Positions 13,944-26,905 of a stretch of DNA of 64,000 nucleotides are shown piece by piece. The position numbers and the translations under genes were made by a program. The number at the start of each line of letters is the position of its first letter. The first letter of the stretch is position 1. This stretch comes from Chrysomallon squamiferum (lineage: Eukaryota > Mollusca > Gastropoda > Neomphalida > Peltospiridae), in contig CM022679.1 in the NCBI GenBank assembly GCA_012295275.1, positions 5,571,657 through 5,635,656 on the forward strand, given 5' to 3'. The notes under the pieces were generated by a model, which saw only the letters and a list, made by a program, of their open reading frames with translations, was not told where the DNA came from and did no database searches.

Positions 13944-16900
13944 TTTTAGTTTATTGGGGCTTTTTTAGGGTGTTTTTTAATTATATAATACAATTTATTT
14001 GGTACCTGGAGAATAAGTGACTTCATGTGGTGAATGTTTTCAAAAGTAATGGCAGTGCTTGCTTTAAATGAAATATATACTTAAAATTAATTATATTATG
14101 CCCAAAAATAATTACCATAAATATTGAATATTACAATCTTGAATTTACTAAAAAAAATAGCCACATTACTTCCAGAGTGTGAACTGTCATTATTTAAACA
14201 AACCACTATTGAATACTTCAGAAATAAACACATTTGCACATTCATGCATAATCATGCAGCTAAGTAATGCACATATTTAGATAAATAACACCTACACCTA
14301 AGCCAAAAGCACACGTTTACATACATACATAACATATGCAACATAAATGCATAGATCTTACTTACATAACACACACATACAGAAGTACAAAAACAGGAAC
14401 ACAGATTTAAAGTGTTCGAATAAATCCAAATGCATACATTGTATTTTGAAATGTCATAGTCCACCAATACATAGTTTGTATTATACATATCTGTTATGTT
14501 TGGCATAAAAAACCTCTTTGATGAAATCAATTTTTCACAAATGTAGTGTTTAAGTATTGTAAATCTTAGATCATTTGCCATGTGCAGAATGGGGTGATTT
14601 GTATTTCCACCTGTGTATTGTCTGTGCTTTCAAAGTTATCTTTAGTTCTACTGCATGGTGTCAGGCATTTATTTTATGAATTTGGATGTGAATTCCAGCT
14701 GTAATATTGAAAATACTAAACCTAAATCATGCTGGATATAGCAGTGATTACTTTTAAATACATTTTTATTGCAATTTTACTTATTAGATATTCTCTTTAT
14801 TATTTATATAATTTTCATTATATAATCCTAATAAGCTTTTTCAGTTTAATTTAAAAAAGTAAATAAATAAACTTTACTAATTTTCATTATTTTATTTTAT
14901 TTTATCTGTCTAACCAATTATCACAGTTGTTGTTGTTGTTGTTTTTATAGGTTGAGCATCCCTTAATCATAAATTCAAAAAATTGAAAATATTTGAAATC
15001 CTAAATTTTTGGGGATCAGCCAAAATAGCTTAAAGTTTTCAAATTATCCTCTAAATAATCTTTAAAATTTTATTTTATTTACAGATGGAAGTATATCCAG
15101 TCAAAGGACAAAGGAAATGTTTAAAGAAACATCTGATTTTGAAAATCCAGAAAAAGAATTATTTATCTGGGCTGTTCTCTTCAACCACAGGGAAATGGCT
15201 GCACTGTTCTGGCAGCTTGGAAAAGACCAGCTAGGTAACAGAAACCTAAAATATTATTATACTTTAAAATATTGATCATTTGTATGATAATATGAAATAA
15301 AAATAAATTGATTTGATATTCGACTACTGTGATTAAGATTTTTTTAAAGAAATATTACTATATATTTATTTTTGTTTGATATTGTTGTGGTTGGTGATGT
15401 CATTGCTGATATTTGTGTATTTGTTTTTGTTTTTCTGGTTTATTTTTTTTTCTGTTTTTTTTTTTTTTTTTTTTTGGTGGGAGATGTTGCTTTGTTATGT
15501 TTATTATTTATTGCATCTTAGTACAATAACAGTCACCCAGGAAGTGATAGATCCACAGATCAAATCTTCTCCTATTTCACGTTATTATTTCCATTCAATC
15601 TTGTCCCTGGTTTTTAGTGTTTCAAAGTTTACTGTACATGCTTCTGTCTTAAACATAATCTTTAATCTTGTGCTGTTTCAGGAGCGGGGCTGATTGCCTC
15701 TGCCCTGCTGAAATCTCTGTCTGAACAAGCTGAAATTAAAGAAGAATTGGAACTTAGTCAAAGTCTGGCAAGTCATGCAGAGTAAGTAATCATTTCACCA
15801 ACATTTAGTATGTTTGAAGTTTTAATTAATATTCCATTGAAAGAAATTTGTAAATATAAATCTCTTATCCATATACTTTGTGAGTTTGCAATTTCTAATT
15901 AATGTTCTGTTGAAAGAAATTTTTAAATGTATTTCTGTTATTCACATGGGTTGACCAACTGTGAGCACTATTTTTTGCATTCATTCCACTCAACTGATCA
16001 GTAAGTTCAGATAAATGTTGACCTGGTCAAAGGAGATCTAAAAAAAACTCACAAATTAAAAAATATAACAATAGTTGGGCCCTGAAGCTAACTACTATAG
16101 ATATCATGCATAGATAGTAAGACAAATACTTTATAAGTTATAATAGATTGTCTGTGAATAGTACAATGTTGTGTCCTAAACTTGTCACAGGGATTCCCTT
16201 ACATTGTAAATATATATCTGTCTCAGGCAGGTCACTACCTGCATTGGCTTGGTTGTAGGGGTATCCATATGGGATCTATGATTTGGATTCAAGTCCTGAT
16301 TCACATCACAGACCATATGGGCTTACTTTTTCTGAGGTGACCTCACTAAAACAACCAACTGGGCATTATCATATTTTGTTTTAAAACAGTCTCCGATGAA
16401 ATGGTTTTCCCCATTACAGTAAGTGCATCATGGATGAAAAGGTCATACATTTGCTGATAATGACAATTTAGCCTTATTCTGCCCACCAAATGCCTTCCTT
16501 GCCTGACTAGCTGACCAACTACATGAACCTCCCCGATAGTTATTTTTCCAGGAAAAAGTTGGTTGAAAATTCCTCAGCTCCCTTTGTTGTGCAGAACTAT
16601 CCGTACTGCCTGCTTTGTTAATTAAAACTTGTAATTTCGACTAATTCGGCCTTTGGTGCCCACCTTATGTGCTCTACATTGAGCATATGCAGCAAATTCT
16701 TATCCATCTTGGTATGTTTATTTATAGCATACATATTCACTGTAGTGAACAATGTTGTTTAGGTCTTGTGAATTGCAAAGAAAATTTATAAAGCCGCCAA
16801 TTATAAATCACATTTCAAATAGATATGTCTCTGTTTCAGATCCTGGACCAAGACCCCAATTTTTTTCTGATTACTGTCCAAGTTGGCTTACTCTAGGGGT

Positions 16901-19900
16901 ATCTGATATGGGATCTATGTATGCAATATATTATAAATACTGTATCACATTTTTGTGCACTAGAACACAACAAACACAAAATACTTTTAAAAACTATATT
17001 CTCGCTAGCATTGAACATTCAATATAGTAGTAAAGTCTGATATAGATGAATAGAAATATTGTAATCTGTCACATCAATCACATACAGGTGAAAACAGCAA
17101 ATATATATATAAGTAGTTACCAAGTGTGTTCAGGGGACAGTGACCTTTCCACATGAATCATTCCACAGTTCTCCCCCTAACAAAACAATCTCTGGGCTTT
17201 TTTAAGAAAGAAAAGTGACTTGTGTTATTTGGCAACATCTTATGAACCTTGCTGCTAAACGTCTGTTGCTATATCATTTTGCAAAACAATAACTCATAAC
17301 AACTACCATTTCCAAGGTGATAATGTTGTTTGAAGATTCTTCTGTCACACTTGTATTTGAAGATTAAAGAGAAAATCATGGAAAGCAAACGTTATCAAAG
17401 AAATACCTAAAAATATTTAATATAGGTTGCATGTTAATGGAAAGATTTTTCACAATAAGCCTACTTCATAATAACAGTGATCTTTGGCTATGCTATGGGC
17501 AATGTTGTCAGGTACCACAAAACCAGAACCTGGAATATTTATACTTGATTGTACAGAAAAACTAGAGAGTACAGAAAGTAAAAATATAAAATGCTATATA
17601 TGAAGCAATAACAAATTAAGAAGGAAAGAATAGAAATAAAATGGATAAGTGACGTTATGTTTTTATTCCAGGTCATTTGAAAGACGTAGTACAGAACTAT
17701 TGTCACAGTGTTACGATAAAGACAAGAAGATGTCACATGAGTTGTTAGTTCGAAAACTACCATCATGGGGAGACCTGACATTGTTCAGGATTGCTGATAC
17801 CTACAGCATGATGGACTTCATGGAATATTCTTCATGTCAAACAAAAATTAACAGCATCTGGAAAGGTCAGATGGTGCCATATACTCCTGAACCATTGGTA
17901 TGTTTATTAAATATCTCACATCTATAAATATCATAATTCATAGCAAAACAGAATTGAAACTTGAGGTGATATGAAAGATTTTGCATATAGTGACCAAATA
18001 TGTCCACACATAATTTAAACTCATTATATAATTATAATCTAAAATTAATTTCTGTTTTTTCTTATAAAAATAAATAGTACCTTTTTTTTTAGATATTCTT
18101 ATCCTTCTTCCTCTCTTTATAAGTAATTATTCAGTTTGATCTTTCTTTTTATACTGATTCTGCTCCATCAGAGATTTTTTCCTTGTTACAGATCCTCCTT
18201 TGTATTTTCCTTCCTATATTCCTTCCTTTGATCAAATTCACTTCCAATGACAATCCTATTACCATCATCAGAGATGGATTCATTGTAACAAGGTTGTTGA
18301 TCAGAATAAGTCTGCTGCATCAGAATACAAAGTGACTCTGTTTGGCAATGATCAAGATAGTATCAACATTCTATCTGCTTGGTTATATTTCTGTATTGCC
18401 CCAGTCACTAAATTTTTCTTCAATGTGGTAGGTGTTATGAATGGTGGTACATTCATTTAATATTGTCTGGTGTTTGTCAAAATATTAAAGAAGCTGTTTT
18501 ACTTTAATAACTAGTTATAATCCTCTTAAAGATCTAGTTAAAAAATTCCACTATTTTAAATTGTTTTTTCTCTCCATATCAGTATTTTATTTTATGTGTA
18601 CTGTCCTGATTTTTATTTATAAATGATCAGAATAACTCACATTTTTCTGTTTGTCTATCTCTGTCTGCCTTGGTAACATTTTCCATGTCTCTCCTTTTGT
18701 AATGTTTTTGAAATTAGTGCAAACAAAAATAAATTTCTGTTACTTTTTTCAGCTGTCCTATGTTGTGTTCCTAGGCATTTTCAGGCTACTTTGTGTTGGT
18801 GGATCTCCGACCTGTGGGAGAGCCACAGTCTCCATCCAAGTGGGAAATTATTGCATGGATCTGGATTGCTACCATGATCATTGAAGAAATAAGACAGGTG
18901 TGCAATCATTTATCTTAGATTAATTTCATCTCAATCAGTGTCTATAAAAATAAACTAAATCATTTTCTATGTTATCATGTTATCATTTTGTTTCTTAGTT
19001 ATTCAGAAACTGTTGAAAACAAACATCCTAAATGTTGTTGTTTTATATTCCTGTTGTCTGTGTATGTGTGTGAGCTTTAAATATTATTTTGCAGAGAGGT
19101 CTTCATCAAATACAAAATATTTTACTTCTTTCTGAATGTGATATATTTTAATTTTTTCAAGATTTTTATATATAATACATGAAATACAAGACATTTTATT
19201 TTTTGTCTCCAATAAGTTATTCCACATTTTTTCTAGATGTTTATCCTTAATGAGCTCTCCTACTAATATAGATATATTACTTTTTCCTCGATTTTTGTAT
19301 CTGATAAACATTCCATCAAATATGAGATTTTTAATTTCTGCAAAATAAAAAAATATTCTACATATTTTCCATTATCACTTCTGTGCACCAAACGCAAGAT
19401 ATATATGTGGACATTTATTTTTTCCTCCAGGTTCTTAACCGCAGTGAGGACTCCATCAAATACAAGATTCTGAACTGGTTTTCTAACATCTGGAACAAGT
19501 TTGACCTACTCATGTACAGCATGATGATTCTGTGCATCATTCTGCGTTTCTGTCTAATTACCTCAAACTTCAGCTGGGCTCGCAAAATGTACAGTCTGAC
19601 ACTGATCTTGTTTTATTTTAGATCCATGCAGTTCCTTCTCGCAGCAAAAAACATAGGGCCTAAAGTGATCATGATATATAGAATGGTAATGTAGATATTA
19701 ATTTCAAACAATTCATCTGGAACAATTCATCTTCACAGTTGGGGAAGGTTTTGTTTCTTTTTGGGTTTTTTTTTATTCATCTATTTTTTATTTATTTATT
19801 TATTTATTTTTTGTCTTTGTTATTGTTGTGTTACTATTTTATTAATAATAATATTATTATTGTACCTTAAATTCTTTTATTGATAACATGATCATTTTAT

Positions 19901-21927
19901 AATCATAATCATAACATTTATTTCTTAAAATTACAGTTTATTTTAATATTTTATTATTACTACAAAATTGTAATTGTCACTGTTTTGAATTTTATGATGT
20001 TTATTTTTGTCTATGTATTTGTTTTATTTATGAATACATACATTTGCAGATGTTATTTAATAATCTTTTATTAACTTATTTTTCAGCTCACTGATCTGAT
20101 GTATTTCTTCTATATCATGCTTGTGTTTGTGGTCAGTTTTGGCATTGCCTACCACATCAACATGTACCCAAATTCACCACAGTCATGGACAATTCTTAAG
20201 AATGTGTTACTGATGCCTTACTTACAGATGTATGGAGAACTTTTCCTAGAAAACGTGCAAGGTAATTATTTTATTTTACTTATTTGAGAAAACTGTCCAG
20301 TTAGAATCTAATTTCTGAAATTTCATACTGATACAGTATCAATACTTAGTGTTGCAATTTGAATTTTTTTTCAAATAAAATATGTATTACCATAGCATCT
20401 GTTTTTCTGAATCTGGAAAGATGTTTGTAAGACTGATAAATCTTTATTCAGAGGACTGCAATATATGTTAGCAATTACAACTATATGTCATTTCAGAACC
20501 TGGAGATTTGAAACCAATTACTTAACACTCAAGAAGTACTTCCAGATCATTTGTTTACTTTATCTGGCTACATATTATTCATGATAACAAACACCAGTCT
20601 GTACAAGGAACCATTTAAGTATTTACTGATTTATTTGTACTTACTTACTTAATTTATTTACTTTATTGGCATAATATTTAAGTATTAACTTACTCACTTG
20701 TATTTGTTTGTTTATTTGTTTGTTGTTCAGGTGATGAAATATCAGGCTGTACACGTAACCAGTCTATTTGGCAGGAGGATCCTGATCTGCGATGTCCAGA
20801 AGCCGATGGTCTGAGCACTCTGTTGTTGTCTGTGTACATGCTGCTGACAAACATTCTCCTTGTCAATCTTGTCATTGCCATGTTCAGGTTAGTCAAAGAT
20901 TTTAAAGTCACACTATAATGTTATTACAGAGGTATGGTAAAGATATGACAGATATTTGTTAAACTATAGCTTTTTTTTTTTTTTTTTTTTACTAGTTACA
21001 ATTTGAATGAAGGTATGAATATATAATATGAGTACATTTTGTATACTTTTATATTATTATTGTTTGAAATTCAAATGTACACCTTACAGCACAATAAATA
21101 AATTATTACAGTATAATAACAAGTATACTTCTCCTGTTTTTAACATTATCAAAAATCCACTTACTCACTTGGTAGAATACCATTATTTTTCAATGACTAA
21201 TTTCTATCAGATGCTGGTTTTCTTTTATTTGTTATTTTCTTTCCTTCTTTCTTTCTTTCTTTATTTATTTTAACATTTCTATTTAAGCAAAGATGTAATG
21301 AAGAAAAGAAAATGTCAGCCTCCATGCATCTTCAAGAGTTTATTTTAATTTGTTAACCTAACTCTGTTTTTTCCTTTCTTTGTTTTTTTCCAGTTACACA
21401 TTTCAGTCAGTTCAAGGCAAATCAAGGAAAGTATGGCGATTTCATCGCCTCTCTCTCATAACTGAATACCAAGATTGCCCCACTCTTGTTCCTCCCTTTA
21501 TCATTTTAGACCATTTGTTCCAAATTATTAGATGGATACTATGCATGACATGTCAGCCCCGGCTCAAATTTAATGCTGATAGTTAGTACTTTTTTATATA
21601 ACTATCATAGTAAAGCACTATTCAGTAATAAAAATATTGTGAATTTGTGAAATGTAAAATAATACTGAAAATATGTCTGTTAAAATTACCACTCAAGATG
21701 TTATTAAGCAGCCAAAGTGTTCTTTCTGTGCATCAGAGATATTGTTTTGTTTTCAACTATTACAGATATACAAAAAGTATGTTGCAGTTATTGACAGAGC
21801 ATTTTCTTTTCTGGATATAGATATTTAATTATGATTAAGAAAATGAGTAAAACAATTATTTTATTCTTTTTGTGCTGACAAACAATACCATCATAAACAC
21901 CAACAAAACAAAAAAAAAAAAAGAATA

Positions 21928-21958
<31 letters not shown>

Positions 21959-23230
21959 AATATTAAATTAAAAAAAAAAAAAATTTAAAAAATAATAATT
22001 GTAAAATATAATTAACAAATAAAAATGAAAAATTACTTATGGTAATGTGAATTAAATAGTAAAGATATTTTGATAAAGAGACTTAGCTTCTCCAAATTAT
22101 TATTTTGTTTGTAAGGAAACCACTGCTAACAGTAATTATAACAAATATGCAGAGATTTATCAACTGTTTTTTTTTTCTTTTTACTGTTTTTTTTCTCATG
22201 TGTTCATTATATGGTGAACCAGTAATTGTGTTAAACTGTTGTTGTTGTTTTTCTTTTAGACAAGAAGAATGAAGGCTTTGATTATCTGAATGAATTTGAG
22301 AAAGTATCTACAAACCATTACCTGTCTCATACTAATCTCATTGAAAGAAATGAACTTAATATGTCAATGAGCAGAACAGTAGATCGGTAATGTTAATATT
22401 TAGTAGAATGTTGCTTGATTTTTAAAAATATTGTTCAGTGCACTGAGGATTACAATCATTTGGCTTCTTTCATCAGTATTCTTAGTGTGCATGTCTGTGT
22501 GTGTTCTACAATCATCATATGTTATTGCAAGATTTGATAACTTGATACATTTATAAAACATCAAGTACTGACCAGATAGAGATCCTTTTTGGAGAGAAAT
22601 GTATTTACTTAGATAAATTACTTGTTAAGTATAATGTTCAGAGTTACTTCTTTAATATATAACAGCTGGTTTTAATGCTAAAACACTTATTTTGAAAACA
22701 GGTTTCATTTAAAAAATAACAAAGAAATTTCCATTTCAGTTAGTCTTGTATGATTGATGTTTCAGAAAGCTGTCGTAATGTTACCTTGCTAGTGTAATAT
22801 TGTTTTTACATATTGTTATATTCTCTTATATTAAAAATATGTTGAAGTACATTTCACATAAGACTGCATTTCTTTCACAATGCCTGAACAACCTGTCACA
22901 ATTTTTATCTTCCCATTCTTTTTAGTTTCCTATCAGTCTTGTCAAAATAATATAAAACTGTGTGTATCTGTGAATGTTTGTGTGTGTGAATGCATACACG
23001 TTTATATTTATTTATATTTTGCATTTAGTTCAGTATAAATATAGATTGTGTAGGGATGTGGGTGTGTTGCTACTTATTTTTATTCCATTTTCAGATCAGT
23101 ATCAGATGAGAGAGTAAATAACTTGTCAGAAGAGTCTAATGACATCAGTCAGATTAAAAACATGCTCCTGATGTTGATTAATGAGAGACAGCAAACACAA
23201 ATATGGCATGAGAAAGATAAAGATGCTTAA
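4168..23230 (+). CDS. TRPM-family cation channel, copy 1 (frame-broken at exons 16-17)
   Basis: Tetrameric plasma- or organelle-membrane cation channel subunit, by family. Exons: 4168-4247, 4588-4762, 5255-5435, 5897-6063, 6497-6695, 7406-7565, 8114-8243, 8535-8610, 9969-10066, 10555-10686, 11017-11079, 11453-11546, 15085-15234, 15682-15781, 17672-17897, 18192-18427, 18753-18897, 19431-19685, 20087-20261, 20731-20887, 21394-21581, 22260-22386, 23095-23230. All have AG/GT borders and matching phases, about 1149 codons, close to TRPM8/TRPM4 length. Exon 16 is 1 base short of frame, giving TGA at 18333-18335; exon 17 has one extra base (about 18784), which restores frame for exons 18-23. The start codon exon is not found. 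Either a recent pseudogene or two assembly indels. Poly(A) signal candidate at 23529. Family call is firm; function of this copy is doubtful. Confidence 0.88.
5092..5136 (+). repeat. (TG)n microsatellite in TRPM copy 1 intron 2
   Basis: About 22 TG units; copy 2 has only a short gcatgtgtgtatgc remnant at the same place. Confidence 0.95.
6880..7082 (+). repeat. Compound TG/TA microsatellite in TRPM copy 1 intron 5
   Basis: Two TG runs (6880-6912, 6962-6993) and a TA run with decayed TG between and after. Open frames on both strands here are repeat by-products. Confidence 0.9.
8777..9812. repeat. Foldback/MITE-like element in TRPM copy 1 intron 8
   Basis: Arms about 80-120 bases long are imperfect inverted repeats: the left has ggctcatagcattttcttga and tagataataaaat, the right has attttattatcta and tcaagaaaacactatgacac. 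Outer ends are TTGGTACC and GGTACCAA. The interior carries a partial direct duplication (about 9100-9340 against 9470-9620). The same element lies in intron 8 of copy 2, so it predates the duplication. Confidence 0.75.
9969..17897 (+). CDS. TRPM copy 1 exons 9-15: MHR3/MHR4 helical region
   Basis: Helical repeats between the SLOG fold and the membrane domain. Signatures: LALEWNCCDIARNEI (exon 9), DKADFVNLFIDSGVD (exon 10), LFIWAVLFNHREMAALFWQ (exon 13) and, in exon 15, LLVRKLPSWGDLTL, MDFMEYSSCQTKINSIWKG. The last matches the conserved TRPM block just before the pre-S1 segment. All exon phases join correctly. Intron 12 holds a degenerate mini-exon and intron 14 a 1.16 kb insertion. Confidence 0.9.
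10216..10292 (+). repeat. 25-bp minisatellite, three copies
   Basis: The word ttcttctatagtaaaaatat repeats with exact period 25 (ttcttc at 10220, 10245 and 10270) in TRPM copy 1 intron 9. It is absent from copy 2. Confidence 0.9.
13067..13098 (+). pseudogene. Degenerate mini-exon module in TRPM copy 1 intron 12
   Basis: After ttttag, the bases encode DKDKSEQKPS in the right phase (joining the G left by exon 12), like the mini-exons of copy 2. The donor ggttggtatc found in copy 2 is replaced by attaacac, so it probably cannot splice. Confidence 0.45.
16186..17348. mobile_element. 1.16-kb insertion in TRPM copy 1 intron 14 with candidate 6-bp TSD
   Basis: Copy 2 intron 14 reads straight through acttgtatttgaag, whereas copy 1 has acttgt at 16180-16185, 1163 extra bases, then acttgt again at 17349-17354. 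The insert holds a possible tRNA-derived SINE head: an A-box-like tggcttggttg (16245) and a B-box-like gattcaagtcc (16286-16296). The phrase atatgggatctatg occurs at about 16267 and 16907, each preceded by a related aggggtatc context. No ORF with recognisable domains. Confidence 0.6.
18192..20887 (+). CDS. TRPM copy 1 exons 16-20: membrane domain, S1 region frame-broken
   Basis: Exon 16 starts ILLCIFLPIFLPLIKF, then loses frame at about 18285 and hits TGA at 18333. Exon 17 begins LSYVVFLGIF (S1) and shifts at 18784. Exons 18-20 are intact: S3 FDLLMYSMMILCIILRF, S4 with FYFRSMQFLLAAKNIGPK, S5 LMYFFYIMLVFVVSFGI, pore MPYLQMYGELFLE, and S6 LLLSVYMLLTNILLVNLVIA. Two pore-loop cysteines (GCTRN and LRCPE) and an NQS sequon resemble the family turret. 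Exons 17-20 are almost identical to copy 2. Confidence 0.88.
20573..20612 (+). repeat. Relic of duplicated exon 20 start (copy 1)
   Basis: The segment attattcatgataacaaaca followed by ccagtctgtacaaggaacca resembles the intron end and first codons of exon 20 (attcag, then GCTGTACACGTAACCA). A parallel relic stands before exon 20 of copy 2 (52268-52310), so this small duplication is older than the unit duplication. Confidence 0.55.
21394..23230 (+). CDS. TRPM copy 1 exons 21-23: TRP helix and C-terminal tail
   Basis: Exon 21 encodes YTFQSVQGKSRKVWRFHRL then LITEYQDCP and PPFIILDHLF, the TRP helix and following re-entrant segment. Exons 22-23 encode a polar tail with FEKVSTNHYLSHTN and a heptad-like QIKNMLLMLINERQ, consistent with the short TRPM coiled coil. 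The stop is TAA at 23228-23230. No alpha-kinase or NUDT9-H domain follows. Confidence 0.88.
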
Positions 23231-24339
23231 CCCTTTTTGCAAAGTGTACTGATGATTTATGAAAACAGTTTTTATCACAAGGTTTGTCGTAGATGTCTTA
23301 AAAAGAATTAAGTGACTGTGTGATCAGTTCAAGTAACTGATTATTTTATTCTTTGTGTTCAGACTTTGCTAATGATTATATACAATTAATTGTTTATAAG
23401 ATTGCAAACAGTCTGACAGTCTCTTTTATGTCAATTAGTAAACAGAAATGAAAATGTATTTCAACGAAGCTAAATCTTCTGTTTAACAGGGATTTTTCTA
23501 TTCTTCTCTCCATCAAATGAGATCATAAAATAAAATAAAATTATTCCTTCATCATTTTTAATTTTATTGAAATTCTCTATTAGTAGTAAAGATTTGTACC
23601 TGAACATAAGACAGTAACTCTTTAATGTACAACATATATTTAAATAATTTTATTACTTTGCTTAATGATAAGAAAAGATAGCTGATAAAAAATAAAATAA
23701 GCAATTGCTTCAATGAATGCAAAATTATGAGCAAACTGTTTCTATCTTTGCAATTACAACTCATTGAATTTATAAAGTCTTATAGTGATGTGTGAAGAAT
23801 ATTTTTACAAAATCCATAGGAAAATGAAAAGGAACAATATTATGGTATGAAGAATTGTGATTATAATGGATGATACTCATTGCATGACTCATATTAATTC
23901 GCTGAATGTTTTAACATTTACAACCATCATTTATGATAGTATATCTAATTATTATTACATGCAGATTGTTCCTGTTTTTCTAATATATATATATTTTTTT
24001 ACTGAACTATTTAATTATTATTTTATCAGTGAAACCCATTATATATGCAGATATTTTTACTCAGATCTTTAAAAACATTTTATTATTTTTATTTTCGTCT
24101 TGTACATGTTTACATGATAAATTATTTTTAGATGAAAATAACAATATATTATTTATTAGTTTACATATCCTAAATGTCCAACTTTCATGTGGCAAAATGT
24201 ATTATATGGGATATTTATTTGTAACATGATGTATATATAATTAATAGTAAGACATGAGTGCATAATACATAAATATATTTTTAAAACCAACTATTTTTGT
24301 AAACTTTTTATTTGCAACTTTTTAAAAATAACTATTAAT
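23231..24339 (+). other. 3' flank of TRPM copy 1
   Basis: AT-rich 3' untranslated and flanking sequence; AATAAA at 23529-23534 about 300 bases after the stop is a plausible poly(A) signal. No coding exon is seen. Confidence 0.5.
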
Positions 24340-25954
24340 AACTTTATTTAGAATAGTATCAGTCTGTGTGTGTATTTAATTCTAACACTGCCATTAGTAT
24401 TGCATAAAACTAGCAAAAAATAATCACTGTATTTTATTTACATGGTGTTTCTGCATAATATAAAATGTATGAGAGCTAGAACAATACATAAGTATTTAGA
24501 AAATGTTTATCTAAAAAAAATGGCATAACTGCTGAAAATTTGATTTTATCAATTTATCAATAAATAAAACTATTAGATTCACCAATATGAAATTTTGATT
24601 ATAAAATTTAATTAAAGATGGTGATTGTTATTCAAAAAACAATATTTTTTGTTTACATTTTCATCTTCAAAATTCAGCTCTCATGCAATGATAAATGTAT
24701 TATAATTGTGCAAGACAGACGTGTGTGTATATGTGTGCATTGTAACAATCATTGTAATACTTGCATTTATTTTTAATCCATCCTCTAAATATATGTTTAC
24801 CATATATATTAGCATTTACAAAGTATATGAATAACTAATGATATCTTTTTGATTGGCGCCTTTTGTCGAATTTTAATATGAAAGCTTTTTAAAACAACAA
24901 TATTTTTAAAAACATTTTTCAGTTACATAGTTATGAAATATTTTGTTTCATTCCATGTTTAACTGTTTGTTTAATTTATTTATATAGGTTTGTATTTGTG
25001 ATAATATATGAGTTTTATAATGATATATAAATATTTAAAAATTGATTATTTTAGACGACAACACAAATGTGTTAGATTTCATATTTGAAAATGCTTACAT
25101 GCTAGATTTGTTTTTTATTATTCTTTTATATTATGTTGTTTTGTTTTTTTGTTGTTGTTTTTTTTGTTTTTGTTTGGGTTTTTTCAATGAGAGAAATTTG
25201 TTGTTCTTTATTAATTTATTTTAATACACTTTGGAACAGTTTTATCATAACTTTTTACTAGCATTTTTATTGATTTTTAGCACAATTTCTCATTTAAATA
25301 TTTTTGTTTTTATAGTGTTTATAAAAATATACTTTTTAAATTATATATAAAATTATTTTTAAAACATAGTGCCTCTGATTATAAAAGTATTTGATCTTTT
25401 ACTTTATTGTTCCATTTGAAATAGATAATGTTCTACATTTTTTATGCCCTTCCTTTTAAAATTTGTTGGCTTGTTCAGAAAACTTTTGTTTCTAAAATAG
25501 TTGGAAAATTTGAAAAGTAAAAACATGGAGTATTTCAAAGGTTAGTCCCACATAACTACAACAGTTCTCCAGAAGAATCTGTATGGCACAAGAACTGACC
25601 TACAGAGAACACACTATTATTCATAGCCACCACTGCCCTTGACATAGAGTCAACAAGCGACTGAAAAAAAAAATGTCTAAATACAAGATTTCAGTATAAC
25701 TGAAATTATATGAATTGGGTCACAAGATATTTGCTAAAGAAAATATAAACTTTATTAATCAGCCAGTAATTATTAATAATTTAAATTTTGATTTTAATAA
25801 TTCTAACACTGCTACTAATGTTGCATACAACTACCAAAAAAAATATTTTCTGTATTTTATTGACACAGATTTGTGTTTGTGGAAATATATGAGAGTTAGA
25901 ATATATATAAACATTTAGGAATTGATTTTTTTTATTTATTTATTTATTTATTTG

Positions 25955-25994
<40 letters not shown>

Positions 25995-26905
25995 TAAATG
26001 ACGTAAAGGAGTATTTGGTTTTCTTGACAGTAATTTTGTGTTGAAAATGAGTATAAAAATCTTTTAACAAACAAAACTATTAGATCCACTGATATCAATT
26101 AACCTGATTGAATTTCAGAAAATTTTATTTTATTTTTTTAGTTTACATATGGCATAATAATAATATACCTTTTAAAATCTAGCTCTCACACAGTAAAATA
26201 TATTATATGGAATACTCATCTGTAACAAGATGTGTATATAATTAATAGTAAGATATGAGTGTATAACATAAATATATTTTTAAAACCAACTATTTGTGTA
26301 ACACTTTTATTTTAATTTTATTTTAATCATTCTAACATTGCTACTTGTACTGCATACAACTCGCAAAAATATTCACCGTATTTTATTTACATAGATTTGT
26401 GTTTGTGCATAATATAAAACAGGCGAGAGCTAGAAAGATAAATAAGTTTTTAGAAAATGTTTATTTAAAAAAATGACATAATGAAGGAAAATGTGATTTT
26501 CTTGATTTATAAATAAATATTAGATTCACCAACATGAATTTTGGTGATAAAATTTAATTAAAGATGGTGAGCATTTACTGTTTACATTTTCCTCTTCAAC
26601 ATTTAGCTCTCATGCAATGATAAAGGTTTTATAATTGTGCAAAACAGAAGTGTGTGTATACATTATAACAATCTTTTTAATACTTGTATTTACCTTTAAT
26701 CCATCTTCTAAATATATTTATACCATATATTTTACAATTTACAAAGTATATAGATAACTAATGATATTTTATTTTTTCTTGGTTTGGTTGATGTGTTTTT
26801 TAGAATTTTAATATGAAATCTTTTTAAAATAAAATATATTTAAAAAAAACATTTTTCAGTTATGTATTTTTGAAATAATATTTTGTTTCATTCTCTGTTT
26901 AACTG
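24340..26905 (+). repeat. Locally triplicated AT-rich repeat, unit 1 only
   Basis: Three related segments: 24340-24950, about 25790-25925 and 26300-26900. They share tctaacactgc, gtattttattt, gagagctaga and atgaaattttgat-type words in the same order, and 24242 (taagacatgagtgcataat) repeats at 26249 (taagatatgagtgtataac). The interval between 25130 and 25600 matches unit 2 at about 54990-55380 instead, so the array expanded around it after the units split. Confidence 0.65.

Noticed and set aside
14252-14581. 109-codon minus-strand frame
   Set aside because: Cys/Tyr-rich translation of acacat and tacata repeats in TRPM copy 1 intron 12; the parallel place in copy 2 (42350-42592) is shorter and shifted, so not conserved as protein.
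18781-18800. An alternative acceptor (ttttcag before GCTAC) to explain the extra base in copy 1 exon 17
   Set aside because: Phase arithmetic does not restore the frame and the TGA in exon 16 would remain.
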